DNA from: Variovorax paradoxus
GTDB lineage: Bacteria; Pseudomonadota; Gammaproteobacteria; Burkholderiales; Burkholderiaceae_C
DNA length: 64,000 nucleotides
NCBI RefSeq assembly: GCF_009498455.1
Contig: NZ_CP045644.1
Coordinates: 62,001-126,000, forward strand
Direction: 5' to 3'
The notes beneath the pieces were generated by a model, which did not search any database, was not told the DNA's origin, and saw nothing but the letters and a program-made list of their open reading frames with translations. Shown here piece by piece: positions 63,129-64,000 of the stretch (its first letter is position 1; every line of letters starts with the position of its first letter). The position numbers and the translations under genes were made by a program.

Positions 63129-64000
63129 TCAGGCGGCCAGCGCCGAAGGCGGCACGAGCACCGTCTTGATGCAGTTGTCCAGCTTGCTGGAGAACAGGTG
63201 GTACGCATCGGCCACGTCGCGCAGGTCGATGCGGTGCGTGATGACGTCGCTCGGCCGGATGCGCCCCGCCTGGATGTGTTCGATGAGCCGCGGCAGGTGC
63301 CGCTTCACGCTTGCCTGGTTCATGCGCAACGTGAGGCCCTTGTTGATCGCGTTGCCGATCGGCACCGCATTGAAGGTCGGTCCGTACACGCCCACGATCG
63401 ACACACGCCCGCCCTTGCGGACCGCGTTGATGCACCAGTGCAGCACGATCGCCGCGCCGCCCTGCAGCTTGAGCTTCACGCCCAGCAGCGTGTGCGCAAA
63501 GCTGCCTGCGGCTTCGCAGCCTACGCAGTCGATGCACACGTCGGCCCCGAGGCCGTCGGTCATCTTCTTGATGTGGACCGCCATGTCGCCGACCTGCTTG
63601 AAGTCGACCACCTCGCACTGCGCGTAGCGGCGCACGAAGTCGAGCCGGTACTCGACGTGGTCGACCACGATCACGCGGCCCGCGCCCAGCAGCCACGCCG
63701 ACTTGGCGGCAAAGATGCCGATCGGGCCGGCGCCGAAGATCACGACGGTGTCGCCTTCTTCGATGTCGCCCATCTCCGCGGCCTGGTAGCCGGTGGGCAG
63801 CGCATCGGTGAGCAGCACGGCGTCGTCCACGTCCAGGTCGGGCGGGATCACGGTGGGGCCGATGTCGGCCATCGGCACGCGCACGTACTCGGCCTGCCCG
63901 CCGTCGTAGCCGCCCGTGGTGTGCGAGTAGCCGTAGATGCCGCCCACGGCGGTGGCCGAGGGGTTGGTGTCGTGGCAGTTGCTGTAGAGCTCCTTCTGGC
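63129..64000 (-). CDS. Zinc-dependent alcohol dehydrogenase (N-terminus beyond window)
   Basis: About 290 C-terminal residues are present and the frame continues off position 64000. It has CHDTNPSA and GYDGGQAEYVRVPMADIG (catalytic-domain part) and a Rossmann NAD(P) site DTVVIFGAGPIGIFAAKSAW, with DHVEYRLDFVRRY after it. It belongs to the MDR formaldehyde/threonine-dehydrogenase-like group. It is the first gene of a minus-strand pair with the hypothetical gene at 62580. Confidence 0.88.
   Translation of the reverse strand, partial: QKELYSNCHDTNPSATAVGGIYGYSHTTGGYDGGQAEYVRVPMADIGPTVIPPDLDVDDAVLLTDALPTGYQAAEMGDIEEGDTVVIFGAGPIGIFAAKSAWLLGAGRVIVVDHVEYRLDFVRRYAQCEVVDFKQVGDMAVHIKKMTDGLGADVCIDCVGCEAAGSFAHTLLGVKLKLQGGAAIVLHWCINAVRKGGRVSIVGVYGPTFNAVPIGNAINKGLTLRMNQASVKRHLPRLIEHIQAGRIRPSDVITHRIDLRDVADAYHLFSSKLDNCIKTVLVPPSALAA

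Overview
The window is dense, very GC-rich bacterial DNA with short intergenic gaps, many 4-base ATGA/GTGA gene overlaps and no rRNA, tRNA, CRISPR array or prophage that I could recognise. Gene content points to a betaproteobacterium of the Comamonadaceae, most like Variovorax: a TetR-type (PaaR-like) regulated paa cluster, a high-affinity branched-chain-type transporter inside it, and the recJ/lolCD neighbourhood. The family placement is an inference from protein resemblance; the genus is only a guess.

Layout. 1-16 kb: phenylacetate catabolism. A paaY-paaR operon on the minus strand diverges from a long plus-strand operon paaG-paaI-paaK-paaABCDE, followed by a HAAT-type ABC transporter (binding protein, LivH, a fused LivM-LivG, LivF), paaZ and an SDR. 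A palindrome ACCGAACGGTCGGT directly after a good -10 box is the likely PaaR operator. The later paaF/paaH/paaJ steps are not in the window. 16-23 kb: small membrane proteins, a LysR regulator divergent from a methyltransferase, a deletion scar joining two gene remnants, and a probably Fur-controlled DUF3649-PepSY-DUF3325 operon. 23-26 kb: an amino-acid binding protein and a class V aminotransferase, divergent from a LysR regulator with a textbook T-N11-A box.

26.3-37.5 kb: a nine-gene minus-strand operon (peptide-type ABC transporter, beta-propeller lactonase-like protein, D-serine-dehydratase-like deaminase, RpiR regulator, N-acyl-D-amino-acid deacylase) divergent from a RidA gene. It reads as an import and degradation pathway for D-amino acids, N-acyl-D-amino acids or D-peptides. 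Two dyads with GAAA/TTTC arms lie in the divergent promoter region.

37.5-52.6 kb: a cell-surface-signalling cassette (a periplasmic STN-TonB_C protein, a FecI-type ECF sigma factor and a FecR-type anti-sigma) immediately upstream of an 11.3-kb gene for a 3766-residue filamentous-haemagglutinin-family exoprotein, then a second ECF sigma factor and a ClpP paralogue. The fecR-like gene and the exoprotein gene are preceded by the same two-block promoter-like motif, which suggests one sigma factor switches on both. The cassette resembles the VreA-VreI-VreR (PUMA3) system of Pseudomonas aeruginosa, but here it abuts its presumed exoprotein target and no TpsB transporter is present. This is the most interesting locus.

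52.9-64 kb: lolD-lolC/E, a conserved hypothetical gene and recJ, then a group of stress-type accessory genes (Lys/Ala-tailed SDR, erythromycin-esterase family, phosphoribosyltransferase, DUF892 ferritin-like, zinc alcohol dehydrogenase cut by the window end). Three copies of a roughly 110-bp triple-hairpin REPIN-like repeat lie between genes of the paa and D-amino-acid operons. No gene-free stretch exceeds 300 bases; the largest (about 190-250 bases, at 8719-8943, 18101-18307, 36893-37083, 52647-52878 and 61462-61711) are promoter or repeat regions described below.
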